Shown here: positions 16,342 to 23,401 of the stretch, piece after piece | How the letters are laid out: each line of letters starts with the position of its first letter | How positions within the stretch are numbered: the stretch's first letter is position 1 | Source of the DNA: Leptospirales bacterium | Lineage (GTDB): Bacteria; Spirochaetota; Leptospiria; Leptospirales; Leptonemataceae | Direction: 5' to 3' | Assembly (NCBI GenBank): GCA_016788865.1 | Contig: JAEUSB010000073.1 | Span: 1 to 46,970 of the forward strand | DNA length: 46,970 bases | Made by a program: the position numbers and the translations under genes | Notes under the pieces: generated by a model | The model's input: only the letters and a program-made list of their open reading frames with translations | The model's database searches: none | What the model was told of the DNA's origin: nothing

Positions 16342-17448
16342 TTAGTAATCATTATACTGCCTGGAGACAACCCAACTGGTGAATATGACAGACAACACAC
16401 CCAGGAACGCCTCAATAGGTGCGAGGATTCGCATGATTCCTGTGGGCGCCAGGTCACCGTAACCGACGGTGGTGAAAGTGATAGCACTAAAATACATCCA
16501 GTCCCACAGGGTTCTCTTGTTAGCCTGCGTTTCGTCGAGTCCGAAATATACACAGCCGAATAACGAGACGATGGCAAAGGAGAACCACAGCATGCTGCTG
16601 GTTGAATAGAAATTCTTGAATAATCCGTACACCACGAAATTCTGAATCTGATTTGGTTTTCTGTATCGGAAAGCGCGGCAGAGAATTGCATTGCAATCCA
16701 AGAATAGCCTGTTATTTCCGTTGCGTTTGAAGATCCTCATGAACATTCTCAACGCTTCGATCAGATCAATTTGATCTTGACTTCCGATCCGTTTACCCAG
16801 ATTCGCAATTGTTTCGGCATCCACGTCAACCTGTTGACACTCCCGTGTTAGATCGCGCTGAAACCATAAAGACATAGCATCCAAACGATAAATCATGAGT
16901 TCCCTGCCAAGAGTCTCAGAGATTTGGAATTGGGCACAGGTTCCGGTAATCTCCAATAACCAGAACCTGCATTGCATGAAGGCCACCTCAACTGGGTCCT
17001 GGCACATGATTCTGCAATGGTTCACTGTTCCTGAAATCTGTACTGAGGGTCCCATTACCCGACGACGGTCAAAAACGTTTGTTTCGAATTCGGCGAATTC
17101 GCAATTTTCTATGAACACGTTGGGACCAACTTGCCCCAGATGAGCGAGCGTATTTTCGTTGCGGAGTTCGCCCTTAATGCACAACCCGGCCTCGATTCGG
17201 GAGTCTTCAATCCGAACGGCTTCCTTTGCGAAGATTACGATGGTGGAGACTTTTAAGTCTGGTGCCACGACGAAACGACAATTCTGAAATAAAACTGCCC
17301 GATCTAAGCGGACCGTGTTGGTATCAAGCTCCACCAGCTGATCCTTAACCGTAACCAGGAATTCAGCCCTTTCAGTGATCGCAGCGATTTGGGAAATAGT
17401 AATGGATTGCTCCAAAAGGTTTGTAGGATTGAACATATAGGCTCGCAC
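16342..17448 (-). CDS. two-TM potassium channel with N-terminal beta-helix-like domain
   Basis: About 368 residues. The C-terminal ~90 residues form a classic K+ channel pore: a hydrophobic TM1 (SMLWFSFAIVSLFGCVYFGL), the selectivity filter TTVGYGD (GYGD at about 335-338 of the longest frame) and TM2 (ILAPIEAFLGVLSVIFTSWVVS). The long N-terminal part has repeating strands with Cys/Phe spacing (AVLFQNCRFVV, SVQISGTVNHCRI, AFMQCRFWLLEI), suggesting a pentapeptide- or beta-helix-like cytosolic domain. The frame is open to a TTG at 17466. GTG 17448, with GGAG 6 nt upstream, and ATG 17436 are better starts. It is divergent from the HEPN-like gene, 120 bp away. Function in ion flux is firm; a role in conflict is speculation. 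Confidence 0.85.
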   Translation of the reverse strand: MRAYMFNPTNLLEQSITISQIAAITERAEFLVTVKDQLVELDTNTVRLDRAVLFQNCRFVVAPDLKVSTIVIFAKEAVRIEDSRIEAGLCIKGELRNENTLAHLGQVGPNVFIENCEFAEFETNVFDRRRVMGPSVQISGTVNHCRIMCQDPVEVAFMQCRFWLLEITGTCAQFQISETLGRELMIYRLDAMSLWFQRDLTRECQQVDVDAETIANLGKRIGSQDQIDLIEALRMFMRIFKRNGNNRLFLDCNAILCRAFRYRKPNQIQNFVVYGLFKNFYSTSSMLWFSFAIVSLFGCVYFGLDETQANKRTLWDWMYFSAITFTTVGYGDLAPTGIMRILAPIEAFLGVLSVIFTSWVVSRQYNDY

Positions 17449-17570
17449 TTGGAACTCCAATTCCAAAAGCGGATTTGTCGAGTCGGAATGTCAGCTGGCT
17501 AATAAGAAAGGGCCTACGGGCGAGACCATTTTGATTTGCGCTCCTAGTTGAAGCAGCTGGACTCTACCGT

Positions 17571-18386
17571 ATGCCTTATGTCCAACGCGATTTCAAAGGT
17601 AAGGTCTTGGGCCTCTTCGCAGTGCCTCAGTCACAGGAGGATGGGACTCCGATCTCGGATCCCGATCCACTTCCGGACGATCATCCTGATGTCGTAGCTT
17701 TTCAGCTGGAAAACCCAACACCGCCGTTCCTGACGAAGTCCCTCAGCAAAACAGAGACCCGGGCTTTCGAAGTGGCTAATGAGAAAGCGACGCGAGAAGT
17801 TTTGAGTTTGAAACATCTGATTCTCTCCCACATCCAAGAATGGGCCGAACTCGAAACGGCACTGAGCCTACTCTTTCAAGAAATACTGGGCTTACCGAAC
17901 CCGAGGCACAATCTTGCGAGAACCATATACCATAGCCTCGGCACATTCGAAACTCGTAAGAAAATGCTGACCAATGTCGTTGACCAACTCGTTGAGGATT
18001 GCGCTATTCAAGACAGGAAAACTGGCAAGGATCTTGAAGTCATCAGGGCCTCGTGGAAAACAATCTGTCTCTCTTTGGATACAGCACAAAAGATTCGGAA
18101 CACTGTTGCTCATGGCCATGTAAGCAAAATCCATCACCGCAAGAAAATAACCGCGAGATTGACCTCGCCATTCTTCGATCCCAAGGATGATCGATTGTTG
18201 GCGAGGGGATCGATGCCGGGTCTGGGTTCCAATGACATGGAGTCGGCGGTCAAACGGCTACGCCTCCTGACCGGGTGCATGGATAGACTAAACGAAAGTG
18301 TGCGCGCTTTTTATCAGTTTGGTGTCCCAGGAATGGAGGCGAAGTTGGATCGCTTGAAATTGAATCTGAAAAGATTGAAACCTTAG
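17571..18386 (+). CDS. hypothetical protein with HEPN-type RNxxxH motif
   Basis: A 271-residue, largely helical soluble protein. Around residue 180 it has TAQKIRNTVAHGHVSK. The R-N-x3-H spacing, at the end of a helix following a long alpha-bundle, is the catalytic motif of HEPN RNases, toxins and nucleic-acid-binding proteins. The preceding EWAELETALSLLFQEILG and NVVDQLVEDC helices fit the fold. The C-terminus is Lys/Leu-rich (KLDRLKLNLKRLKP). The start ATG 17571 is at the only good position. Similar single HEPN proteins occur near abortive-infection systems and as neutral structural proteins; activity is unproven. Confidence 0.55.
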   Translation: MPYVQRDFKGKVLGLFAVPQSQEDGTPISDPDPLPDDHPDVVAFQLENPTPPFLTKSLSKTETRAFEVANEKATREVLSLKHLILSHIQEWAELETALSLLFQEILGLPNPRHNLARTIYHSLGTFETRKKMLTNVVDQLVEDCAIQDRKTGKDLEVIRASWKTICLSLDTAQKIRNTVAHGHVSKIHHRKKITARLTSPFFDPKDDRLLARGSMPGLGSNDMESAVKRLRLLTGCMDRLNESVRAFYQFGVPGMEAKLDRLKLNLKRLKP

Positions 18387-18395
18387 ACTATTGCA

Positions 18396-19028
18396 TCACC
18401 ATTTCAGATATTTCGCTCCAGGGAAATAGGGCCTCGTGTAGAACTTGCCCGTGGTGAGCGGCGATGAATGTCCCAGAATTTTCTGCGCTGCAATCGATCC
18501 TGCCATGTCGAATATCCGTTGGCCAACACTGTGCCGTAATGCATGCGGATGAACAAGTTTTCCGGATGCGGTTCGCACGTTCCAGGCATTCACGATTCTC
18601 TGCAGTGATCGTGTCGTTAGAACAGTTCGCTCGCTCTTGCGCGCCCGGTTCGGAAGACTCAGGAAAAATGAATCAGGATTCTCAATGCCCATTTGCTTGT
18701 GATACGATTGGACAGCCCGGATCGCTTCTTCTCCCGGAGCACAGAAAGCAGTTCTTCCTCCCTTCCTTCTGTATGGCCAGATCCGCTCGCCCGTTGGGCT
18801 TCGCATCATTTGAGATAACCGAAGCTGGACTATTTCGGCCGCGCGCAGTCCGGTTTGGGACAGCACGAGAAAGAGCGCGCGGTCGCGAAACTCTCGTTCG
18901 CTCTTTGGGCGGGAGAAGCGCTTCGTAAGGAGACGCATGTCGCGGTCGAGTAGTCCCTTTCCGAACATGTTCCGGGTTTCATCGGCTTTGAATTTGGATT
19001 GTTGGGGCTTGATTTTGATCTGTGGCAT
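18396..19028 (-). CDS. short tyrosine recombinase (integrase catalytic domain)
   Basis: About 210 residues from ATG 19028 (the frame is open to 19103). All catalytic residues are visible: Arg in SQTGLRAAEIVQLRL, Lys in RRKGGRT, HxLR in HPHALRHSVGQ, His in ILGHSSPLTTGKFY and the nucleophile Tyr in KFYTRP. The N-terminal core-binding (SAM-like) domain is missing or very short. Short recombinases of this kind do occur (integron- and resolvase-type relatives), so it may work with a partner or as a dimer-resolution enzyme for the adjacent plasmid-like module, rather than as a phage integrase. It is convergent with the HEPN-like gene, 9 bp apart. Confidence 0.88.
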   Translation of the reverse strand: MPQIKIKPQQSKFKADETRNMFGKGLLDRDMRLLTKRFSRPKSEREFRDRALFLVLSQTGLRAAEIVQLRLSQMMRSPTGERIWPYRRKGGRTAFCAPGEEAIRAVQSYHKQMGIENPDSFFLSLPNRARKSERTVLTTRSLQRIVNAWNVRTASGKLVHPHALRHSVGQRIFDMAGSIAAQKILGHSSPLTTGKFYTRPYFPGAKYLKW

Positions 19029-19226
19029 CGCTGCATGATATATGAAGCAGTTGTCACTGATGGAAAATTCCGTGTTGGCTATTCTTATAGAAGAAACGTG
19101 CAATCAAAGGTGTCCGTAAACTTCACCATCTCGGACCCGTACGGATTTGGACCACACCTGAGCCCTGAATAACCGCCGATGTGAGGCTGGCTTTCGAAAA
19201 GGTACAGGTGGGAAAATCAAGGTGGA

Positions 19227-19249
19227 CTGGTAGCCTGGAATGCTACCAG
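19227..19249. repeat. 8-bp perfect stem-loop upstream of the tyrosine recombinase
   Basis: CTGGTAGC (19227-19234) pairs with GCTACCAG (19242-19249) around a 7-nt loop. It is 200 bp upstream of the recombinase start, in a 230-bp gap. It may be a recombinase-binding or termination site; there is no further support. Confidence 0.3.
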
Positions 19250-19337
19250 ACTCTGGTGCAAAATAGGACGTCCCTTTCTGTGTCTTATCCAACGCAGATT
19301 CCAACCTTCCGGAGTCACTTTCGGGATAGAATAGACT

Positions 19338-19742
19338 ATGTCTAAAATAAGAATCGCGGGTCGATACTTTCGGCCCGCACTTGCAGATCTAATCAGAGGC
19401 TTGCACCGCGCCGGCCTCTCTTCGAACAAGAAAACGCACGCAGAAAAAGTCGTTGGCTACGTTCAATTTTCCGTGACCAACGATTTTCGCTCCGGTTTTC
19501 AACCGCGTGTTCATCGCTTCGACGCGATGAGTATTGCAAATCGTTTCGTCGAGAACATCAGACCGGCGATTGCCGCAGAAACGAGACGCCAGGAGGTCGA
19601 GTATCTCAACGAAACGATCCGTTCGTGTCTCGATTATGTGCGACTCGCGGAAAATCGTCTCTCAGAAATTGACGGGGAGTCCGGTCCTCTACTGCTTCTC
19701 GAACGCATGCGAGAAATTCGAGAGGCGAGAGCAAGCCGATGA
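19338..19742 (+). CDS. hypothetical basic helical protein
   Basis: A 134-residue, Arg-rich, mostly helical protein (RYFRPALADLIRGLHRAGLSSNKK, TRRQEVEYLNETIRSCLDYVRLAENRL, LLLLERMREIREARASR). The C-terminal half looks like a coiled coil. No family is recognised. It is the only plus-strand frame in this part of the element and runs towards the 1-kb non-coding stretch. Its size, charge and place would suit a DNA-binding accessory protein, but that is a guess. Confidence 0.5.
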   Translation: MSKIRIAGRYFRPALADLIRGLHRAGLSSNKKTHAEKVVGYVQFSVTNDFRSGFQPRVHRFDAMSIANRFVENIRPAIAAETRRQEVEYLNETIRSCLDYVRLAENRLSEIDGESGPLLLLERMREIREARASR

Positions 19743-20796
19743 GAACTTTGACAGCCGGGATTTGAAATTTCAAGTCCTGGTTTTTCATTTTCTGGATAGA
19801 GACCGAACACAATCTTCGCGATAGCAAACTCAACGACCAGTTTTGAGTTCTGTTCGGATCAATTTCGGTTCCTTTCGTGATCAAATTTGAGCGACTCGGA
19901 ACAAAATCCAAAATTTCAGGATTGAAAAATTTCATCGGCGAAACTTTCGCCCCGGGAGCGGTTCAACTTTTTCAGTGTACGAAACTTCCGTGTCGCGGAA
20001 AATTCAGAAATCAACAAGTCACAACCCGACACAAACAGAAAATCACTCTTCGAATGAAGCGAAGCCCGCGCGCGAACTGATGGCATTTTGTCTTACAGCC
20101 CCGATTTTTTGGCCACCGCAGTAGGACCAGGGGGTCGGGATTATGTCTCATCCTGAGAGCTCCTGAGCGTTTCTAGGGCTATCCGACTGGCGGTCGAGGG
20201 GCTCCGGCCCCCCCAAAAGCGTCGGTTGCTATGTATTACATACGAATTTCGATTTCCGCGATGAAATTTTGATTTTTTCCCAGAATTGGTGAGCTGTCGA
20301 AGTCACGTTCGCAGAGAAGATTTTGAGAAACTCAGAGACAAAATCGTTCAGTGAATTTTGAAAAGCGGACGCTTACAGCACCGAACTCAAAGTTTTCGAT
20401 TCCAATCAGTGCGAAAATGATCACGAATCGTCACCGCGCGATCGGAACTCAGAAAAGAGTTTGGAAAATCGTTCGCGCTCGCGTGCCCGCTATCACATTT
20501 CGAATCAAAAAGTGTTCGCGACACATTGCGACCTAACGCTGTTAGGTCGCAATCCGGTAGAATTTCGTTTCGCTTTGTCCGTTTCGAAAATCATCAGCGT
20601 CAGCTTTTCGCTTTTTGGTCGCAACTTGTGAAATTCATGACTCAGAATTTGCCGGCTCTGCTCGCCGGCTTCAGGTTTAATTTGAGTTGGCTGTCTGAGT
20701 GAACTCCTCCCGATCCAAAAGGTTCCCGGCGTGGAGTCCATGAAGAGTTCAGAGTTGCCCCGGGAGCGGAATAGTTCGGATTGGTGAGAGCTTCAG
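19743..20796. other. ~1.05-kb non-coding stretch, candidate origin or partition region
   Basis: There is no convincing gene. The sequence is A/T-patchy with many short TTTCGAA/GAAAATTTC-like tracts and several short dyads: AACTCAA/TTGAGTT near 19828-19848, and GGGGC/GCCCC near 20198-20211. The perfect hairpin at 20525-20553 is the strongest structure. It lies between the recombinase and the par/replication genes, where a replication origin or centromere would be expected. Confidence 0.4.
20525..20553. repeat. 13-bp perfect hairpin with 3-nt loop
   Basis: ATTGCGACCTAAC (20525-20537), loop GCT, then GTTAGGTCGCAAT (20541-20553). It is the longest perfect tight hairpin I saw outside the palindrome at 9174. 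It is inside the non-coding stretch, 240 bp 3' of the ParA-operon nuclease gene. It could be a terminator (no T-run), a single-strand origin or a partition site. Confidence 0.6.
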
Positions 20797-21276
20797 TCAG
20801 ATTTTGAGCTCACGAAAGCCAACGGACTTTCGGCAATACCGGCAACTTACCAATTCCACTCGGTGACGGATTGCGCGATTGCAATTGTTGCACAGGCGAA
20901 GCTGGCCCACGACCGGGACATCTCGATCCCAGAACAAAACTCGTACTGAAAACTTCCGTTTCGCCATTTCCTCGATGAAGGATTCATGATCCTTTTGCCC
21001 ATCGGGTGCCACGATCAGGACACCGTCCGCCTTCTCTTTTCTATCGTGGAGAAAAAGTTCAAGATAGCTTTGAAGTTGATTCCCCCACCGAGGCGCATAA
21101 GGCACGACTTTCAGTTCAACGATTGACACCGGTTTCGAATGGAGAACAAGATCAGCGATCTTGCGCGGCCCCAGACGAACACGGGTATCACATTGAACGC
21201 CAAGGAACGCTGGATCGATCAAGTGGGGATGCTGTAAGAGCAGCGCATGCAGAACTTTCTCATCCGGGAGTCTCAT
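20797..21276 (-). CDS. NucS-like PD-(D/E)XK nuclease with C-terminal zinc ribbon
   Basis: A 159-residue protein. The nuclease core is visible as RKIADLVLHSKPVSIVELKVVPYAPRWGNQLQSYLELF: D in IADLVL, E-x-K in VELKV, then the Q-x-x-YL helix typical of NucS/EndoMS-like and Holliday-resolvase-type PD-(D/E)XK domains. The C-terminus has LCNNCNRA...VSCRYCRKS, a four-Cys zinc ribbon. Its ATG abuts the upstream stop (TGAATG), so it is translationally coupled to the 183-residue gene. It may act on branched or mismatched DNA during element replication or segregation; that is inference. Confidence 0.7.
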   Translation of the reverse strand: MRLPDEKVLHALLLQHPHLIDPAFLGVQCDTRVRLGPRKIADLVLHSKPVSIVELKVVPYAPRWGNQLQSYLELFLHDRKEKADGVLIVAPDGQKDHESFIEEMAKRKFSVRVLFWDRDVPVVGQLRLCNNCNRAIRHRVELVSCRYCRKSVGFRELKI

Positions 21277-21828
21277 TCATTCATGAAAGCCGGATGCTTC
21301 ACGGCCCTGGGCCGCAAGGGCGTAGGCTTTCTCCTGGAGCTGGGCTACTGTCTTGGGTTTGCTCTTTGGTCTGTAGGCGGCCGGAAGCTTTTCCCAGAGT
21401 GTGGTCAGATCGTTCTCACGAGTGATCGTCACCCGAATCTGGTCGAGGCTCATTCGGGAGAAATCGAATACGCGCTGGCGATCTGCTTCTTCCAGGATTC
21501 GCGCCAGGCCGTCTGCATCTACGTTGACCGGGATCGCAGCACCGGCTTTCTTGCGCCCAGCAGCGTCCCATTTGGATACGGCGGGGAAACGCCATCCCTG
21601 GGTTTTGAAAATACTCTTCAGATACTCCGCAGACCTTGTCTTGATGACCGGTGTAATCTTCTCGAGTCTGCGTTCGAGGATCTTCTTTTCGACGTCAGCC
21701 TGCACCCGGGTGATCGCTTTTTCAAGCGCACCGGCAGAAGGAATTGTCAACGCATGCCTTCTGAGGGACGAACTCAGATCCCGCTGCAAACCTTTCAATT
21801 GCTCCAGAGTTGATTCGATTTCTTTCAC
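21277..21828 (-). CDS. hypothetical ParA-operon protein
   Basis: A 183-residue protein that starts at GTG 21828, overlapping the ParA stop by 4 bp (GTGA). Its N-terminal half is helical and coiled-coil-like (KEIESTLEQLKGLQRDLSSSLRR...). The middle holds RSAEYLKSIFKTQGWRFPAVSKWDAAGRKKAGAAIPV, and the C-terminus is basic. No ParB motif is recognised. By position it could be the centromere-binding or ParB-like partner, since small unrelated proteins fill that role in many plasmids, but there is no direct sequence support. Confidence 0.6.
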   Translation of the reverse strand: MKEIESTLEQLKGLQRDLSSSLRRHALTIPSAGALEKAITRVQADVEKKILERRLEKITPVIKTRSAEYLKSIFKTQGWRFPAVSKWDAAGRKKAGAAIPVNVDADGLARILEEADRQRVFDFSRMSLDQIRVTITRENDLTTLWEKLPAAYRPKSKPKTVAQLQEKAYALAAQGREASGFHE

Positions 21829-22718
21829 TGAGACTTCTCCAATATTCGATCAAGTACGCTTTTAGCCAGCAGCTCAAAGTCGTCCGCAATTTTCGAGTTG
21901 TTATCGCTACGAACACAAACCGGCAATCGGTCGCTTGCGGAATATGGGATATCGACGGTGTCCGATATCATCTCACGAAGCGGGATTCGCGCTCCTTCTT
22001 CCGGCGGAATGCCATACTTTGTAAACTGGCCGGAAGAAAAGATCCGTTTTACTTCTTCCATATAAAGCGGTTGGTCCGCCGTTTTGTTGCCGCTCGCAAC
22101 TCGGTTCATGAACACACCGAGGAGCTGAGGGTAGACTTCCACACTGTCATGCTGAATCACATACTTATGGATCGATGGGACCAAATCGGTAAGTCCCATC
22201 ACTGAAAGTTTGTCCGGAATGACCGGGACTAAATAGTAGTTCGATGCGAGTAAGAACGCGAGAGAGACCGGACCAAGCGCTGGCGGTAGATCGCAAATAA
22301 CATAGTCGAAACCGTTTCCAATACGATTCATAAGGCGCGGAAGAGTCAATCGCCTCTTGCTGATCGGTTCATCCAGCTTTCTCATCCGGCTGTCTCCAGC
22401 GATGAGTTGGAGTGCCGGTAACAAGGGCACGCCGGTTTTCGGGTTCTTCACAAAATCCTTTTGAAACACAGCACTGGAAGGTGCGTAATCCTTGCTCTCC
22501 CAGAAGTCTCGCAAAACAAACGGAAGGGTGCGTCCTGCCTTCCTTAGATTTCTGTAAGTGTCGTCTGTAAGAAGCAGACCGCTTGCACTTGCTTGCGCGT
22601 CCACATCCAGGAGCAGTACGCGTTGTTGTAGCCGGGATAGGGTTGCCGCCAGGTTCACTGCGCAAGTGGTTTTGCCAACACCACCCTTCAGATTGATCAT
22701 TGAGATCACAACAGCCAT
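21825..22718 (-). CDS. parA: ParA/Soj-type partition ATPase
   Basis: About 297 residues from ATG 22718. The deviant Walker A motif LKGGVGKTTCAVNLAA lies near the start, followed by LLLDVDAQASASGLLL and YVICDLPPALGPVSLAFLLASNYYLVPVIPDKLSVMGL. These identify the P-loop partition ATPase family that positions plasmids or chromosomal origins, using a DNA-bound ATPase gradient. The open frame extends 72 codons further upstream, but the protein family starts at this ATG and the extension lacks family features. It heads the coupled ParA, 183-residue and nuclease genes. It supports an autonomously segregating element. Confidence 0.92.
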   Translation of the reverse strand: MAVVISMINLKGGVGKTTCAVNLAATLSRLQQRVLLLDVDAQASASGLLLTDDTYRNLRKAGRTLPFVLRDFWESKDYAPSSAVFQKDFVKNPKTGVPLLPALQLIAGDSRMRKLDEPISKRRLTLPRLMNRIGNGFDYVICDLPPALGPVSLAFLLASNYYLVPVIPDKLSVMGLTDLVPSIHKYVIQHDSVEVYPQLLGVFMNRVASGNKTADQPLYMEEVKRIFSSGQFTKYGIPPEEGARIPLREMISDTVDIPYSASDRLPVCVRSDNNSKIADDFELLAKSVLDRILEKSQ

Positions 22719-22797
22719 AGCGGCAAACGTGGAGATCTTTTTCCTGAATGTCAACAACAGCGAGCTTCGGCAATATCCTTCGGTCTCGACCGGGCTC

Positions 22798-22986
22798 TCA
22801 CTCCCTTCGGGGAGTCGGATTTTCTCGGGTTGCCTTTCTGTGAATACTTCCTTGCAGCCAGTCTGCCGCACGCTCCGCGTCCGTGGTAACCACTGAGCTG
22901 AGAAGCTCGTCGCGCAATTGTTCTGGCAGAGCATCCCAGTCTGCAGATAGGAGTTCGGTCAAATCCTGATCATCTTCTTTTGACAT
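22798..22986 (-). CDS. small acidic hypothetical protein
   Basis: A 62-residue protein that begins MSKEDDQDLTELLSADWDALPEQLRDELLSS and ends basic. No family is recognised. It overlaps the upstream 74-residue gene by 17 bp and is followed 79 bp later by ParA, so it is probably in the same transcript. The acidic helix LPEQLRDELLSS could be a partner-binding element. Confidence 0.55.
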   Translation of the reverse strand: MSKEDDQDLTELLSADWDALPEQLRDELLSSVVTTDAERAADWLQGSIHRKATRENPTPRRE

Positions 22987-23194
22987 TCTTACTCGTCCTT
23001 GGAATACCCAGTGATCCTTGAAGGTCTGATTCCAATATCGCCAGGTACGAGATCATTCGATCTTGAGTCACGGGCTTGTTATCAGCCTCGACCATAGCGC
23101 GGGCAACCTCTTCCAAGCGTTCTGGTTCCCATTGCGAGAGAATTGGGAAATCCTGCGAATTGAGTCGAATCGGTTTCATGTTTTCTTCGTTCAT
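22970..23194 (-). CDS. small hypothetical protein at head of ParA operon
   Basis: A 74-residue protein that starts at ATG 23194, preceded by GGGGAGG about 12 nt upstream; ATG 23179 is an alternative. It has a helical middle (ERLEEVARAMVEADNKPVTQDRMISYLAILESDLQ) and a basic end. It overlaps the next gene by 17 bp. It may be an element-specific regulator or partition adaptor; nothing in the sequence decides this. Confidence 0.55.
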   Translation of the reverse strand: MNEENMKPIRLNSQDFPILSQWEPERLEEVARAMVEADNKPVTQDRMISYLAILESDLQGSLGIPRTSKNVKRR

Positions 23195-23401
23195 GCACTA
23201 CAGTAGCCTCCCCACTGTGCCCATGCTGAGACATATTTGCGTTGGTTTCACGGATGACGACGAATCCCGAAACCCTCAATTTCACTCCCTTTGGGGCGAA
23301 AAACCGACAGAAAATTGAATTTCGCTTGGGTTTGGAGATATTAGAGTCGTTTCGGAGTGTTTGTTTAGACGGTTTACACTTGGGTCTCAGGAGGATTCAG
23401 G

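Noticed and set aside
20525..20553. Integron attC site (ACCTAAC...GTTAGGT pattern)
   Set aside because: The two core-like halves are only 3 nt apart and the stem extends outward. attC needs a longer internal arm, and no integron integrase or cassette array is present.
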